Below, piece after piece: positions 36,641-51,842 of a stretch of DNA of 64,000 nucleotides. Origin of the DNA: Brassica napus (Eukaryota > Streptophyta > Magnoliopsida > Brassicales > Brassicaceae). The stretch spans positions 8,224,466 through 8,288,465 of the forward strand of contig NC_063439.1 in the NCBI RefSeq assembly GCF_020379485.1. The letters run 5' to 3'. The notes under the pieces were generated by a model. The model was not told the origin of the DNA and searched no databases. It saw nothing but the letters and a program-made list of their open reading frames with translations. The translations under genes were made by a program, and so were the position numbers. The first letter of the stretch is position 1. Every line of letters begins with the position of its first letter.

Positions 36641-37350
36641 TCACATACTCTAATACTAAACATTATCCCAAATCTAACCCATATATACTAAACATTATCC
36701 AAATCCCACCCCAACCCCTTAATACTAAACCCTAAACCTTAATCAATAAACCCTAAACTCAAATACATAACTCTAAACCCAAATATAAATTCTAAACCCA
36801 AATATAAATTCTAAACCCAAATAGAATGAAACAAAATAAATAATATGGTATATATTGGTAAAATTATGAAATGTCTATAATTTCGTAGAAGAAGTTGATG
36901 TTGATCCCAACTATACCTCCTCATCTTTTAAATAATTAACCATAAACTATATTCACTAATCCCTAAACTCAAATATAAACCATAAACCCAAATAGAATGT
37001 AACAAAATAAATAGCATGGTATATATTGGTGAAATTATGAAATATCTATGATTTCATGGAAAAGGTTAATGTGACCCAACTGTACCCAACTATACCCTAA
37101 ACTTTAATCCCTAAACCCTAAATATAAACCCTACACGGAAATATAAACCCTAATCCAATGTCAACCTCAATCTTTCATAAACTAAACCCGAATGGAACAA
37201 AATGATGAAATATCTATGATTTCATGGAAGAAGTTAATGCTGATCCCCCAACCATATCCCCTCACCTTCTAAATACTAAACCCTAAATTATATTCACTAA
37301 ACCCTAAACCAAAATATAAACCCTAAACCCAAATATAAATCCTAAACCCA
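36640..37350. repeat. Diverged direct repeats rich in telomere-like AAACCCTAA/AAACCCAAAT words
   Basis: Three diverged copies, spaced about 171 and 198 bp apart, start near 36813, 36984 and 37182. Each has AAACCCAAATAGAATG or a variant, then ACAAAATAAATA, ATTATGAAATRTCTATRATTT and AAGTTRATG. Between them are many AAACCCTAA and CTAAACCCAAATATAAA words. This is a decayed tandem array or repeated transposon interior, not a true telomere tract. Confidence 0.6.
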
Positions 37351-37495
37351 AATATCAAAGTCTAAAAAATTACATATATTATGTAAAATTAAATTATATT
37401 ATGTAATATTAAACTACACAATCTAGATCATAGCACGATATTTACTTGTTCAAAAACTATATTTCTTAACAAAATAAAACACTCTTTAGTAATCA

Positions 37496-37980
37496 TCAAA
37501 TGGAATGGAACATGATAAAATAGAAGAGTAGCAGAATATATCGCATTTCATAACAGGAATAGAACAAACATAACACATATTGTTTTACATTTCTATTCCA
37601 TATGCGAATAGAATAGAACAAACATAACACATATTGTTTTACATTTCTATTCCATATGCGAATAGAATAGAACAAAATAAACAGACACTGTTTATCTTCT
37701 CCGATCAACTTCATCCACGGCGAAAAAATGTAACTGTATCTCGCAACATCAGTGGAGATAATACATATAACCGTATCAGAGAGACAGATTTTGTTGTTGA
37801 TACAGTAAATAGAAGAGAAAAACATACAGTGGTGACGGAAGATGGTGCCGTTTGCATAGATGGAGGTGATCGCCACTACACAGGTCTTTTCGGCAAGGAT
37901 CAACACAAATTGGAATGTGAATGCGAATCAGCAAGGGATTGTAATCAGAGAAAACGCGGTGGAGAGAATCTGGAGTGAAA
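37496..37980. repeat. In-frame 54-bp tandem duplication
   Basis: A 54-bp unit starting AATAGAACAAACATAACACA occurs twice (about 37557-37664), with a partial third copy. In the minus frame 37496-37906 it encodes a duplicated 18-residue peptide, LFYSIRIWNRNVKQYVLC. The opposite strand is also open at 37634-37978. I recognise neither product. The moderate GC content beyond 37690 suggests a fragment of something once coding. Confidence 0.5.
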
Positions 37981-40499
<2,519 letters not shown>

Positions 40500-40500
<1 letters not shown>

Positions 40501-40780
40501 TATAAATCGGTTATCACGTGATTAACCAACGGTTTATGTTCGTAACTGAATCACGTGACAACGTCTTGTCCCCATCTATCCCAACCGAACCGAACCGAAC
40601 CGAACCGGTTCTTTCCAGCGGAGGTGTCTTGTTTGGGTTTCAAAAGAATTGAAATAAAACCACGTGAATAAAGGCCTAGCCCATAAATGATAATATTCTT
40701 AATAATTGTCTTTAATAGGCCTTTGTATAAGGCCGTACCAAACTTGGTATATATCTCTATAAACTTTTCCACTGAACTCT
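40500..40780. promoter_or_regulatory. Promoter-like patch with three CACGTG G-boxes
   Basis: CACGTG occurs at 40515-40520, 40552-40557 and 40661-40666, all within 152 bp, next to a CCGAA pentanucleotide run (about 40583-40607). TATATATCTCTATAAA follows near 40747. No gene starts on either side within reach, so it could be a relic promoter or transposon-borne regulatory sequence. Confidence 0.35.
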
Positions 40781-40922
40781 TTTTTGGTGTACGTTCCTAG
40801 CCCATTTTGGCTTGTATCTCATTTTAAAGAAATTTACCGTAGATAAGAAAATATTCCATGCGAAAAAAAGAGAGCAGAGCCTAGACGCACCTATGGTTTA
40901 TCTTCTTCTGAGAACATCCTAA

Positions 40923-41822
40923 GGGCATCTCCAACCCTACTTTATTTTTTACTCCAAACTCAATTATGGAGTAAAATTTTCTCCAACCCCACTCCATATT
41001 CAACTCCAAAATGGAGTAATAGCTAGGGTTACTCCATTTATGAAGTAATTTTACCCATTACTCCATTTTGGAGTTGAACTTTTTATATTTATAAAATGGT
41101 CCTTTTAATTTTTAATGTTTTTATTTCATACTTAAAATAATATAATAACATAAAAAATATAATAATTTGCAAAAGATTACTTTATAGCTTACAGAAAATA
41201 TGCATAAACTCATAAAAGTCAAAACTAAGAATAAATAATATAAAATAAATATAATATAATATAATATAAATAAGTAATTTAATAATTAATTCGGTAAATT
41301 GTTTTCGAAACTACCAAAATCGGTGAGGTATTATTCAAACGGAATAGACGATTTTTTTAATCTTGTGGGTCAAAATTTTGATTGATAACATTTGTACTTG
41401 TTGAACTTGATATATGCACAAACAAACAATAGGACCCAATACATAATTCAAATTATAAAACAAAACTTTGGTTTTTTCTTTATGTTCTTTTAATGCATAA
41501 AAATATTTTTGAATTAGAAAAATTGCATATGATAAAATCTGCACGAATTGAAATTGGAAGATAATCTCTAGTTGTATTTTTAATGATAAATATTTAATTT
41601 AAATAAAATATATTATTATGGAAATTTTGTAAACATAAAATAGTTGGGTTAATTGTTAATTTTTTATAAGTTGAAAGTACTAATAATAATTATTAACTAA
41701 ATGAAAAAAAAATCTTTTTGTTTGGAGTAAAAAATGGAGTAATACATTGGAGTAAAATCCATCTCCATTTTGGAGTTATACCATTTTGGAGTAAAATTTG
41801 GAGTAATACATTGGAGATGCTC
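40923..41822. mobile_element. PIF/Harbinger-type non-autonomous element, 900 bp
   Basis: Left end GGGCATCTCCAACCC; complement of the right end GAGCATCTCCAATG. TAA duplications lie at 40920-40922 and 41823-41825. TTACTCCATTTTGGAGT-type words make both flanks strongly self-complementary. The AT-rich middle has no transposase. Confidence 0.85.
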
Positions 41823-41885
41823 TAAGGTTCCATTACGACATTACCTTTTCGAGGCTTTACAAGAAATAATATGTTCAAACTGTAA

Positions 41886-42025
41886 GAGCACCTCCAATAA
41901 AAAATTCTACTCTCAAACATCTAAAAAAAAATATACTAATATAAATATTTAATTATAGATTTCTAAAAACTACAGAAAACACAATCAAAATTATCTAACC
42001 CGCAAGTAAATACTAATATTTATAT

Positions 42026-42079
<54 letters not shown>

Positions 42080-42120
42080 TTTTAGATACTTGAGAGTAGA
42101 ACTCCCTTTTGAGAATGCTC
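41886..42120. mobile_element. PIF/Harbinger-type MITE containing an AT microsatellite
   Basis: Left end GAGCACCTCCAATAAA; complement of the right end GAGCATTCTCAAAAGG. TAA lies at 41883-41885 and 42121-42123. The inner arms TTCTACTCTCAA and TTGAGAGTAGAA pair. A long AT tract (about 42033-42075) sits in the loop. Confidence 0.8.
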
Positions 42121-42429
42121 TAATGATTTTAGAGAAGTATTTGTTTACATGTACTACGAGTATTTAAACACTTAATCTATTATAGAAGTTATATAATGAG
42201 CTAGAAAAGATGGTTATAGTACACTTCTACACCCTCTTCATTGCTCGGGTTCCACCCAGCTATTTCATTTTTTTTGTTTGTCGGAAAAGAATATATATAT
42301 ATATATATATATCAGAGAAGTTGTATCTATTATCGAATCTATACGTGAAAGACTAGGACACATCCCAGTAAAAACAGTTTGAGTTAGCATTCAAAGTTGC
42401 TTACAAGTATACACCCGAACTATGTTCTA

Positions 42430-42660
42430 CTCCCTCTGTATCAGTTTAAGTGATTTTTAAAGTTTTTGTTACTTGAATTAAGAAAATACAAACTTCTATA
42501 CAATTTGTCTTGATTACATAAAAATATTATTAAATAAAATTAATTCAACTAATTTAAAATTCAGTATTTTGCAATTGATCACAAAGTTTAAATGATATTA
42601 AATTCTATCTAAAATAATAAGAACATCAATTATTAAACACCACTTAAAGTGATACGGAAG
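42430..42660. mobile_element. Stowaway-type (Tc1/mariner) MITE
   Basis: Left end CTCCCTCTGTATCA; complement of the right end CTTCCGTATCACTTTAAGTG. A TA dinucleotide flanks each side (42428-42429 and 42661-42662). CTCCCTCCGT-type ends with a TA duplication define Stowaway elements. 231 bp, no coding capacity. Confidence 0.85.
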
Positions 42661-42662
42661 TA

Positions 42663-44182
42663 ATGTTGTTTTTTTTTTTTTTTGAGAAAAGTTATGTTTC
42701 ATGTTTTATTTCCACAGGTCATTTTCATGAATGACAGCTAAAATAAGTCCCAAAATAAGTCTAGAATCAATATTTCTCACCCCTACAACGACTACAAGTC
42801 ACATAAACTACCCGACGGTATCGATATAGATCCTTTCTTTAAAAGTCCAAACAATGCTTTTCAAACGAGAAAGACATGCAAGTAATCCAAAAACTAACAG
42901 AGACATATATACATAGAATTGACAACCATTTTCTCATTTGCCAACCAAAGTGACAGATCTTACCTTCCTCAGTCTTTGATTTTCCCCCTCAAAAAGTTTC
43001 TGACCTTTAAAATAAAAAGTGGGTATATCTTATAAAGACATGCAATCAGTGAAGCATCCTATTTCTGTATTGTGACTTCTCACGGTTTTCAGTAGTTTTT
43101 TCACTTATTAGTTTCTTATGGTAAGTCTGTAAGTAATTCTTCGGTTACTGAGAGACTAAGCATTTGTAGTTACCATAGAGTTTGGCATGTAATTGTGTTA
43201 CTCAGGATAATACCTTTAGAGAGATATTAGCCACATAAGATCGATCCAATATATAAATCCCTTGAGGTTATCTTGTTGATATATTTCTCAAACTAATTAG
43301 CTTAACTTCATCATTTCCAAATTAAACTCCACCATCCGGCTTATGACGAATCTGTAACCAATCCGGTACACAATTTACAAGTCAAAAGGTCAAAAAATAA
43401 AACAATAGGATGTTTCTTTAAGTGTGCCATTTATAAACCCTCTTTGTAAGATAGGTTGGAAAACGACCAATCCTTTTATTAATTTAGTGATCAGAAATAT
43501 TCAGTAAAGTTCTAACATAGTAATGGGGTGGGTGGGGGGGGGGGGGGGGGGGGTGTACTGAATCTGAAATTTGAAGTAATTTGTTTTTAGTGAGTTTTTA
43601 GTGAGTTTTTATATGATTTTAGGTGAATCTTAGAATTTGGTGTGTTTTTGTTAACAATTTCTAGAATTTCATCTAAAACTATGGGATTTAGATTTTTATT
43701 TTTATAACTAAGAAATCTTTTTCAAACACTCAAAAATATTTAAATCACTCTAAAATCTCCAACTTAGATTTTATTCAATAACAGTGGAGAAGTTTCATTT
43801 TGGTATATTTTTTACATTTTGGTTCAACTTTGTTGTTAATATATTGCATCCATTATCCATCCAACTGTAGTTAGTTCAACGAGATAAAAGAGGATTTGTT
43901 AAATCATATAAAAATGTTATAACTAAACCAATATATGTAAAAGAACAAGAATGTACTCGACGATAGAGACAAAAGGGCCGCTGGTTTCAGTTTTCTCTAT
44001 ACACACGCACCCACCGGAAGTAGCCCTATTCATAACAAAAATTTAATCGTTTCTTTCATTTTCAAAGTTTCTAATCAAAACTCTATAATGCATGAACGTG
44101 AAGTTCTCTGCATGTTGCTCAAGTTGAAATAAAGAAAAGTGCAAGTAGTATACTATACATAAACACATTTACTATATATATA
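42663..44182. other. Intergenic DNA with a 20-bp G run
   Basis: No gene supported. A run of 20 G's lies at 43534-43553. The rest is AT-rich. Confidence 0.5.
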
Positions 44183-44198
44183 TATATATATAATCGTT

Positions 44199-45172
44199 TC
44201 TTTTTCTCAAATTGAAATTAATTCATAGTGAAAAGCCACCGTTTAATACATAACTGGAGAATGAAAAGATATTCCCAAAAACAAAAGCCCAAAGAACAGG
44301 TAGTTAAAACTCACATGGGTAACTTTCGAACATAAGACATCGTACTACGACTCAATAAACTAAGAATTACACCAAAGCATAAGACAACCCAGTGCAAAAA
44401 ACCTTCTAAATAGTAGATAACAATGATCTAGATAAATCGATGCTGCTCTCGACACGCCATACGATACCATCCACTTGTAAAACCCGAAGATACTGTCGCG
44501 TCTTCTCAACCCGGATCTATTGCTGCCGCCTATGGCCCGCCGAACGATACCACCCCACTCGAAACTAAGAACCAAGACTTCCCAACCCGACCGGAAGGAT
44601 CACTTCACGATCCCAACTTCCCTCGGATACGGCTTGAACACACTATGACATCCACTTTACACCTATAACGAAGTCCACCATAAACTCTACACAACCAAGC
44701 TTCGTCGCTCAAACCCATAACTAGAATAAACAATAACACACTGAAACGACGAAAGATCATTGCAACCACCACAACTCGAAGATAATTTTGCAACTGAATA
44801 AGTCATTAAACTAGCCAACGAGACAATCATTTTTCACAACGATAAAACACGGTCAACCTACGACCCAAGCTGAAACGCCTCTTGACCCATAAAAGGTCCA
44901 TACTATACGAAGACAAGGAAAGCACGAGCATGTCATAACCCTAAACTGAACTACAATTCACGCTCAATCTGTTGGTTCCCAAGAAATCTGAGATCAGACA
45001 ATCAACCAACAACATCAACGCCAAGGAGGCGCATACCAGTTTTGATTCATAGACTCTATCACTCTTTACCTCAATCCACTGCCAAAAAACGGACATATAA
45101 TCCGAAATTAACCGAACATGAATGTCCAGACTGAAAAGCGGGTTTTGACCATAAGAATGAGCAAGGATCACC
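44199..45172 (-). mobile_element. Non-autonomous LINE-like retroposon with target duplication
   Basis: ATATATATAATCGTT occurs at about 44183-44197 and 45173-45187, enclosing 0.97 kb of more balanced composition than its flanks. The minus-strand 3' end resembles LINE 3' untranslated sequence (TTGGTGTAATTCTTAGTTTA) and the left border is T-rich. Three short minus frames (44360-44575, 44605-44793, 44941-45174) show no known domain. An AT-rich target word is less decisive than a complex one, so confidence is moderate. Confidence 0.55.
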
Positions 45173-45187
45173 ATATATATAATCGTT

Positions 45188-46111
45188 ATAAATTACAAAA
45201 ATAAGAGATAGAATAAATTAAATCGAAGCACAGAAGTTTTAACGGGAACCGTGTGTGAAAAAATCCAAAGTCAAGGAAAAGTAGTAAGCGATAATAACTT
45301 TATTTTCTTTACCTGAAGCACTCCAGATAATATCTAAATTTTCCCTAAACCCCAAGCTCTTTAGTTTTCCCCAAATTTTATTTTAAATCGTTAAAAGTTG
45401 AGTTTGTAAACAAGAAAAAAAAAACAATGAGCGTGAGGAAAGGTAATTAGGGTCGAGATTGTAAAATGATCATAAGGTAAGGGTTAAAGGTAGAAAGTTA
45501 GAAGTTCCGTGATTGGATCAATGGCTCCCAATGGGGTTTCTCTTCACTGTCCTTTTGGAGAATCTTCTCATCAATTTTATGTCAACAATAGAAATTTAAT
45601 ATAGTTTCTGTGTTTAATTATTTTCTTCTAACTATTTATACGAATACACTAAAAACGTATCGCTTATAACTCCAATTCTAAATTATACACACATATATTC
45701 ATGTCATTTCAACTTCCAAGTGGCAGTACAGTGTTCGTACAAATAGAAAAGGACTTGTAGAGATATTGATGTATACGTTGTTGAATGAATGGTTTTGTAA
45801 AGTATTCTTTCTCTCATTTTTTGTATAGTATGAATGCATATATTGATGAGTATGTAAATTTTAAAGTAGAAAAACTGCTAGAACATATGCCAGATATCGA
45901 ATATATGTGGGGTTTAGGATGATGGAGGCAGAGTCATTTTCATAAATATATATAGCATTATTGTAGCTTTTAGAAAGTATCGTGAACAAAAAATGACTAA
46001 GTGAATTTTCTTTTCAAGTCTACACAAATTTATAAACTGAAAACAGATTGGTTCCACATCTACCGATTATTTGCTAATAACAATCAGTTGAAAAGTATAT
46101 GAAATGACTTT
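45188..46111. other. Intergenic DNA
   Basis: AT-rich, no gene or element ends recognised. Confidence 0.4.
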
Positions 46112-46119
46112 GAAGTACC

Positions 46120-46458
46120 CAGAGGCGTGCCTACAGTGTATTGAAAAAGGCATTCGCCTTAGGCCCCCGATTAATATAATTTTTTTTGGGGCCCCAAAAT
46201 TTAAAATAATTTATAATCTAATGATTTAAACTTATTTTTTTAAAAACCCTTTCCACATAGTAGACTAACTAACCTTCTGAATTCATGTATTTTTTTTCTT
46301 ATATGACATAATATAGCATAAACTTATTCTTTTACAGCGTTAGATTTGTGTATTTGGTAAAAGCGATATATCATATTGCAAAAAAAAAATCATTATAGTT
46401 GTAATAAGTTTATTTTTAAAACTTGCCTTAGGCCCCTAAGACCCTTCGCACGGCACTG
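46120..46458. mobile_element. Short non-autonomous hAT element
   Basis: Ends CAGAGGCGTGCC and, on the complement of the right end, CAGTGCCGTGCG. Flanks GAAGTACC (46112-46119) and TAAGTACC (46459-46466) match at 7 of 8 positions. TTAGGCCCC and GGGGCCCC words inside each end recall the TTAGGCGCC words of the larger hAT at 33154-34046, so they may be related families. 339 bp. Confidence 0.75.
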
Positions 46459-47052
46459 TAAGTACCATATCCCTTGAAACGAGAGACATTAGTGATTCTG
46501 GAGAGGGGGGGGGGGGGGGGGGGGTTATTGCACTGCGTTTGAATAAGCTGAAAAAAAAAGATTTTAGAGTTTATTTAGATGAAGTGCTAAAAGAGAAATC
46601 CAGTTGTAATTCTACTTTCAAACTCACTAACTAGTAGTTTGAACAAAATTACTTTACTTCATGTTGACCTTTATAAAACAGTTCCCCCATATGTTTGTTC
46701 CACACCCACCAAACTCTAAAAATCACTATGATTGTGCCGCCGCAACTATTATAATTTTATAGCTGTATATTTTCATAAGATAAAATTGTCATTGTTTATA
46801 AAAAATACCATGCAATAATAATAGAAGATGTTGATGTACTCTACAGTACTGAGTAAAATGATAGACTAGATTTATAATCTAGTTAAAACTATTAATATTC
46901 TCCTCACATAAATAAACATAGACGTAAAATATGTTACACTGAATAACTCCGACAGTTACAACCCCACTTTGAATATCTAAAACACAAAACAATTTTAAAT
47001 TTTGAAAAGAGATAACCACTTATAAATGGACGGAGGGCTTCTGAAGTTCTTC
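46459..47052. other. Intergenic DNA with a 20-bp G run
   Basis: A run of 20 G's lies at 46505-46524. No gene seen. Confidence 0.5.
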
Positions 47053-47600
47053 GAGTATCTCCAAAGTTTTTTTTTCATCTGAGCCTTTTCATTAGTATAA
47101 TCGAAACCAGAAACATACAATCAGACAACAATATCACTAGACATCAGAGCTAACAAGAACGCTCATGATCAAACAAAAAAGACAGCCACCTCGGCTGGCC
47201 CAAAGCAACATAAGATTAAAATCTATTTTGCATCACAACACTTTGAGCAATAAGATGAGCACTCTTGTCTGCTGGTGGCGATTCGAACAGAACCTCCCAT
47301 TCCAAAAAATTAGAAAGCAGAAGCAAGATTTTCCTCACTTCAAATTTGAAGGAAGGTCATGCTTTTGGTCTATTTATAGCATTAGCTAACATCCTTCTTT
47401 CAAAAGAAAAGTGTACCCTCGAAACCTTGTGACTGACCATGCTTTCTATCGACCAAACGAGTGATAAGAAATATGCTTGGTCTTTCGACCCAACAGATCC
47501 GAAAGCATGACGACTATGCAAACAAACCAGTCCATTTGAGTCACGCAACACCCATGCTGCTCCTACTAACTTTCCCTTTTCGACCAGACCGAGACACTCC

Positions 47601-48269
47601 TCATGTCCTCTTCCCTATTTTCTGCTGATCGAGCGAAAAGACAAAGACCAGATTCCTCTTTTGCTTTCTTCCATGTTTGTAAGCCATCAAAAAGGAACCC
47701 ATCAAAAAGCAATGAATTCCTGTTTTCCAAATATACCAAAGTGTCCAAGGAAAAACTCGCGTTATTTCCTTCACATTTCCTTTATCATCTGATACTGAAA
47801 ACAAATGGTTCAAGTTTACAAAGAGAGAGCAGTTATGGAATCCTCCAGCCGGCGAAGGGAAACCGGAGATCGCCAAGATTTGTCTTGCCAATGAGCAAAC
47901 GAACAAAAGATGATTTATATACTCACCGGCCATCCCGCAAATCTGAAAAACTTCATCACACTTCATCCCTCTATCTCTCAGGCTATCATTAAACGTTAAA
48001 GCATTCGATAGAGCTTTCGAAATAAACACTTTAATCTTGGATGGAGCCTTAATAGACCAAACCTTAGCTTTTAAGGGATTGATGGAGGGTGTTGGCGATT
48101 GTTCATTGATTAAGGAATGGTTCTTGATAAGGAGAGCGAGATCATACCCTCTTTTCACCGAGTATATCCCACTCCTTGTATGCTTCCAAAACCATGAATC
48201 TTTATCAGATACTACCAGCTGATGATGATTCAGTAAGGCAATATCTCCAGGCACAAACAACTCCTCCAT
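47601..48269 (-). pseudogene. LINE ORF2 C-terminal fragment (zf-RVT region)
   Basis: The longest intact frame of the LINE (222 aa). It contains FISKALSNALTFNDSLRDRG, then CDEVFQICG and HLLFVCSLARQI, the pattern of the zinc-binding domain that follows plant LINE reverse transcriptases. It is cut off from the reverse transcriptase upstream by frameshifts and encodes no complete protein. Confidence 0.75.
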
Positions 48270-48613
48270 TTTGGTTATATCTCATCTTCTGGTATGAGGA
48301 TTAGTTACATCAGACACCTTTAGATTAACATCAGAAAATCGTTGTCTTCTTATTGGAGGTCTGCATGTTCCATCCTCATTTTCTATCCATTTATCTGTCC
48401 AGATGTTTAAACTCGTCCCATTCCCAACTGAATGTCTTAAACCTTGAATGAGAAGCTCCCATCCATGCAAAATACTCCTCCAAGTGTAAAAGGGTTATGA
48501 TCCCGGTGGAGCTTTTACCAAATCCCCCCCCCCCAAATATTTTCCTTTTAGGACTCTGGTCATCAAACAATCTTCAAAGTGAACAAGTTTCCATGCTTGC
48601 TTAGCATGGTAAA

Positions 48614-48697
48614 GATAAGTTGGGAGAAAATGTGTCTTACCAAATCCCCCCCCCCCCACCAAGCTCCTTTGGAAGACACATTTTCTCCCAACTTATC
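48614..48697. repeat. Perfect 25-bp inverted repeat around a C run
   Basis: The arm at 48614-48638 (GATAAGTTGGGAGAAAATGT and five more bases) is exactly complementary to 48673-48697. The 34-bp spacer contains a 12-base C run. ACCAAATCCCCCCC also occurs about 120 bp upstream (near 48518). It lies inside the LINE. Confidence 0.95.
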
Positions 48698-48750
48698 CAA
48701 TGTATCTTCCTTCTATGCTCTAACTCGCTCCACCAAAATTCGCCATTGCA

Positions 48751-49534
48751 CTATCCAGGTTTGAGATAACAGTTTTTGGAAGTTTGAAGTAAGACATTGC
48801 TGAAACCGGCATAGCAGACGCAATTGACTTCAGAAGAATTTCTTTGCCTCTTTGAGAAAGGGTTTTTTTCATACCATCCTGATATTATCTTATTCAATCT
48901 TTCTTTAATGTAAGCGAAGAGTTGAACCTTTGAGCCCTTCAAACATTCTGGTAGGCCAAGATACTTGAATGCTCCACCCTCGGCCTCAATTACCAACTTC
49001 ATTCTAACACTGTTCTTTACTTCCTCTAGTATCCATTTCCCAAACGTAATGGAGGACTTGGCTGGATTAATTACTTGGCCCGAAACGTCTCCATACCTCT
49101 GAAGGATACTGTGAAGATTTGCACTTTGATCTTCATTAGCTTTACATGTAAACAGACAATCATCAGCAAGTAGTAAATGATTAACCGACAATCTTTCCTC
49201 CCCAAATTTGATTCCTGATACAGAGCCTTGAACTTATGCTTTCCTCATTAAATGGGATATGCCTTCATCACATAACACAAAAATAAACAGGGATAAAGGG
49301 TCTCCCTGACTCAGATCTCTTTGGGGTATCACTAATCCACGCGGTTGATCATTGATGAGTATAGAATAAGACACCAAGGAAACCACAAGACATAACTCGA
49401 TTAATCAAGGTGATATCAAAACCCATTGCAAAAAGAAGAGACCAGAGGTAATCCCACTCCACCCGATCATACGCTTTAGACATATATGTCTTTACGACCA
49501 TATACTTTCTCTCCAAACTTCTGTGATGATCCAA
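48751..49534 (-). pseudogene. LINE reverse transcriptase fragments
   Basis: Two frames (49349-49534 and 48751-49191) carry reverse transcriptase motifs: MSKAYDRVEWDYLW, with the first catalytic Asp, and LLLADDCLF, the position of the usual (F/Y)ADD box. Frameshifts separate them. The enzyme would copy LINE RNA at the target site; this copy cannot. Confidence 0.8.
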
Positions 49535-51842
49535 TGGAATGCACTATCTCATGAGCTATAGTGATGTTTCCGAAACCAATCTATCAGGTACAAAATCAGA
49601 TTGCGTAATCGCGACAATACTATCCATCCATGGTTTCAACCTCTTCACCATAATCTTGGATACTATTTTGTAGATCACAAAACAAAGGCTAATAGGCCTG
49701 AGATCAGACATTGACTTTGAATCAAGGATCTTTGGAATAAGGCACTAGTGGGTGTAATTCCAATCTTTCGGGAGGATCCCTGATGTAAAGAATATATGAA
49801 CCTCCTTTACCACCTGAGACTCCAAAAGCGGCCAGAATTTTTGAAAAAATATTCATGATATTCCATCTGGACCAGGAGCCCTGGTAGGATCAATCGAGAA
49901 AACTGCCTCCTTGATTTCGACTGCTGACACTGACTGGTTAGGTGCGTATTCATTTGATCTGTAACTCTCAAAGCCATTCCTCGAAACCAACTATAAAAAG
50001 GCAAAGGATTGGAAGATTTGAATAGCTTGGAGAAAAAATTAATAGCCACATCACCCTTTGCTGCTTCAGAAAACACTTCAACTCCATCCTCATTTATGAG
50101 CTTATCAATTGAGTTCTTTGCACGTGCAGCCTTAATCGAATTCTGAATAAATCTGGTTTTAACGGTTTTTGTCCCTACTGGGTTGCTTGTTGTCTCTTAA
50201 TTTGCTTGCTTTTGCATGGTGCTTGAACGCCAATGCTATCCTTTGTACCATGGCCGTTTGGCTTATTACTCTCAATGGAAGTTATCAGTGTTAAAAAAAA
50301 AGAATAAATCTGGTATTCAATCTCTTCCATGCATCCATTTGTCTTTGCTTTTCTGCCACCAGTAAGTTTCTTCATCTCTATAGGCTTTCACTAATTCTTT
50401 TTTCAGAAAATAATTTGTTGCACCGAAGGATCACTCATAGACTGTTGATATTCCAACTCAAATTCTAGCTCATAAATTATGTCTCTAGAATTCAGGTTGG
50501 AACTCTTCTTCAAGGCACTTAGAGCTTTCCTACACGCTTTGAGACCTGCAGAAACTGAACCTGGTCCACCCCTTCAGAAAAGCTCCAAACGTTAGCTACA
50601 TTATCTTTGATACTGTCAGATTCCAGAAATCTTCTATCAAATCTGAATCATCCTCTATAAAACTCATGAGCTTCAATCAACTTTATGAGGATAGAATGGT
50701 GGTCACATATTCTCTTATCCAAAAAAGACTGGTTGGAGCAATGGAACTTTCTGAACCAAGTTTTATTCCCAAAGCACATATCCAATCTAGATTGAATCCA
50801 ATGCGTTCCACGTCGCCCACCCCAAGTAAAACCATTACCATGGCTAGGCAACTATTCCAGCTTTCCAGCTTCAACCATCTGATTGAAAGGTGCGAAAGAC
50901 TCGTCTGATCTCCTAGGCCCTCCATCTTTTTCCCCGCTATGCAGGATATCATTAAAATACCCAAACACACCAACTATCCTTTCTATTTACACCGATACGA
51001 CTAAGACGTTCCCGCAAGTCTAGCCTGCTTCTCAAATCCGAAGGACCATATATACAAGACGCATAGAAAGAAACTGCTTCTAGTTGTATTATACAATCCA
51101 AAAGGTTTTTATTTATAATCTCGAACTTAATATTTACAGATCTTTTTCATAAAATAGCCCCCCCCCCCCCCCCCCCACCGACATGATCAACTGTGAAAAA
51201 TCTATCATATCCAAGCGAAACCTGAAGGTCAACCAAAACATTCCTACTATGCATAGTCTCCATAAGGAACAACACCTCCGGGAAATATTTTTTACGCATT
51301 TCTTTTAGGTGATGAATTGTTAGTCCTTGAAGCCGTTCCAGATCCTGACAATTCCCGCTGATTATACTTATTTTGATTTCGGTGATCTCTCATTTGGGAT
51401 CACCCTTGATTCTTTAAACTTTGCAGCTTTCCAACCTCTTTCATCTTCATCTGATGTCTTCCTCTTCGAGCTTGCCAATTCACCACAGACTCCCCTGCAT
51501 AGAGGTCCTGAAGTACATTCGACGCTTTGCTATGCTGTTCTTTTCTCTTTTTGATATAGGGTCTTCATCTAGCTTTCTGCTTCTGATTAACCCCGGATGG
51601 TCCAGTCACAAAATGATCAGAGCCATGTTCTGTAGAGTTCCTTTCAACACAAGGAGAAGCTGATATATATTCAGTGATCTCGAAGCTACTCTTGCTACCA
51701 GGAAAGGTAGACTTTGATGTCTTCTCTACTTTTCTTGATTGAGTGCCCAGTTCATTCATCTTCAAATTGCCTAACCTTGTGAAAGCACTCGTTCTCTTTC
51801 GTGCCTTAAAATTTGATGCCTCAACTTATCTTTATGCAAAGA

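Noticed and set aside
36700..37340. Interstitial telomere tract
   Set aside because: AAACCCTAA words are scattered and mixed with AAACCCAAAT; there is no continuous TTTAGGG array.
47603..48222. Plus-strand frames opposite the LINE tail
   Set aside because: They are shadows of the minus-strand LINE ORF2 remnant.
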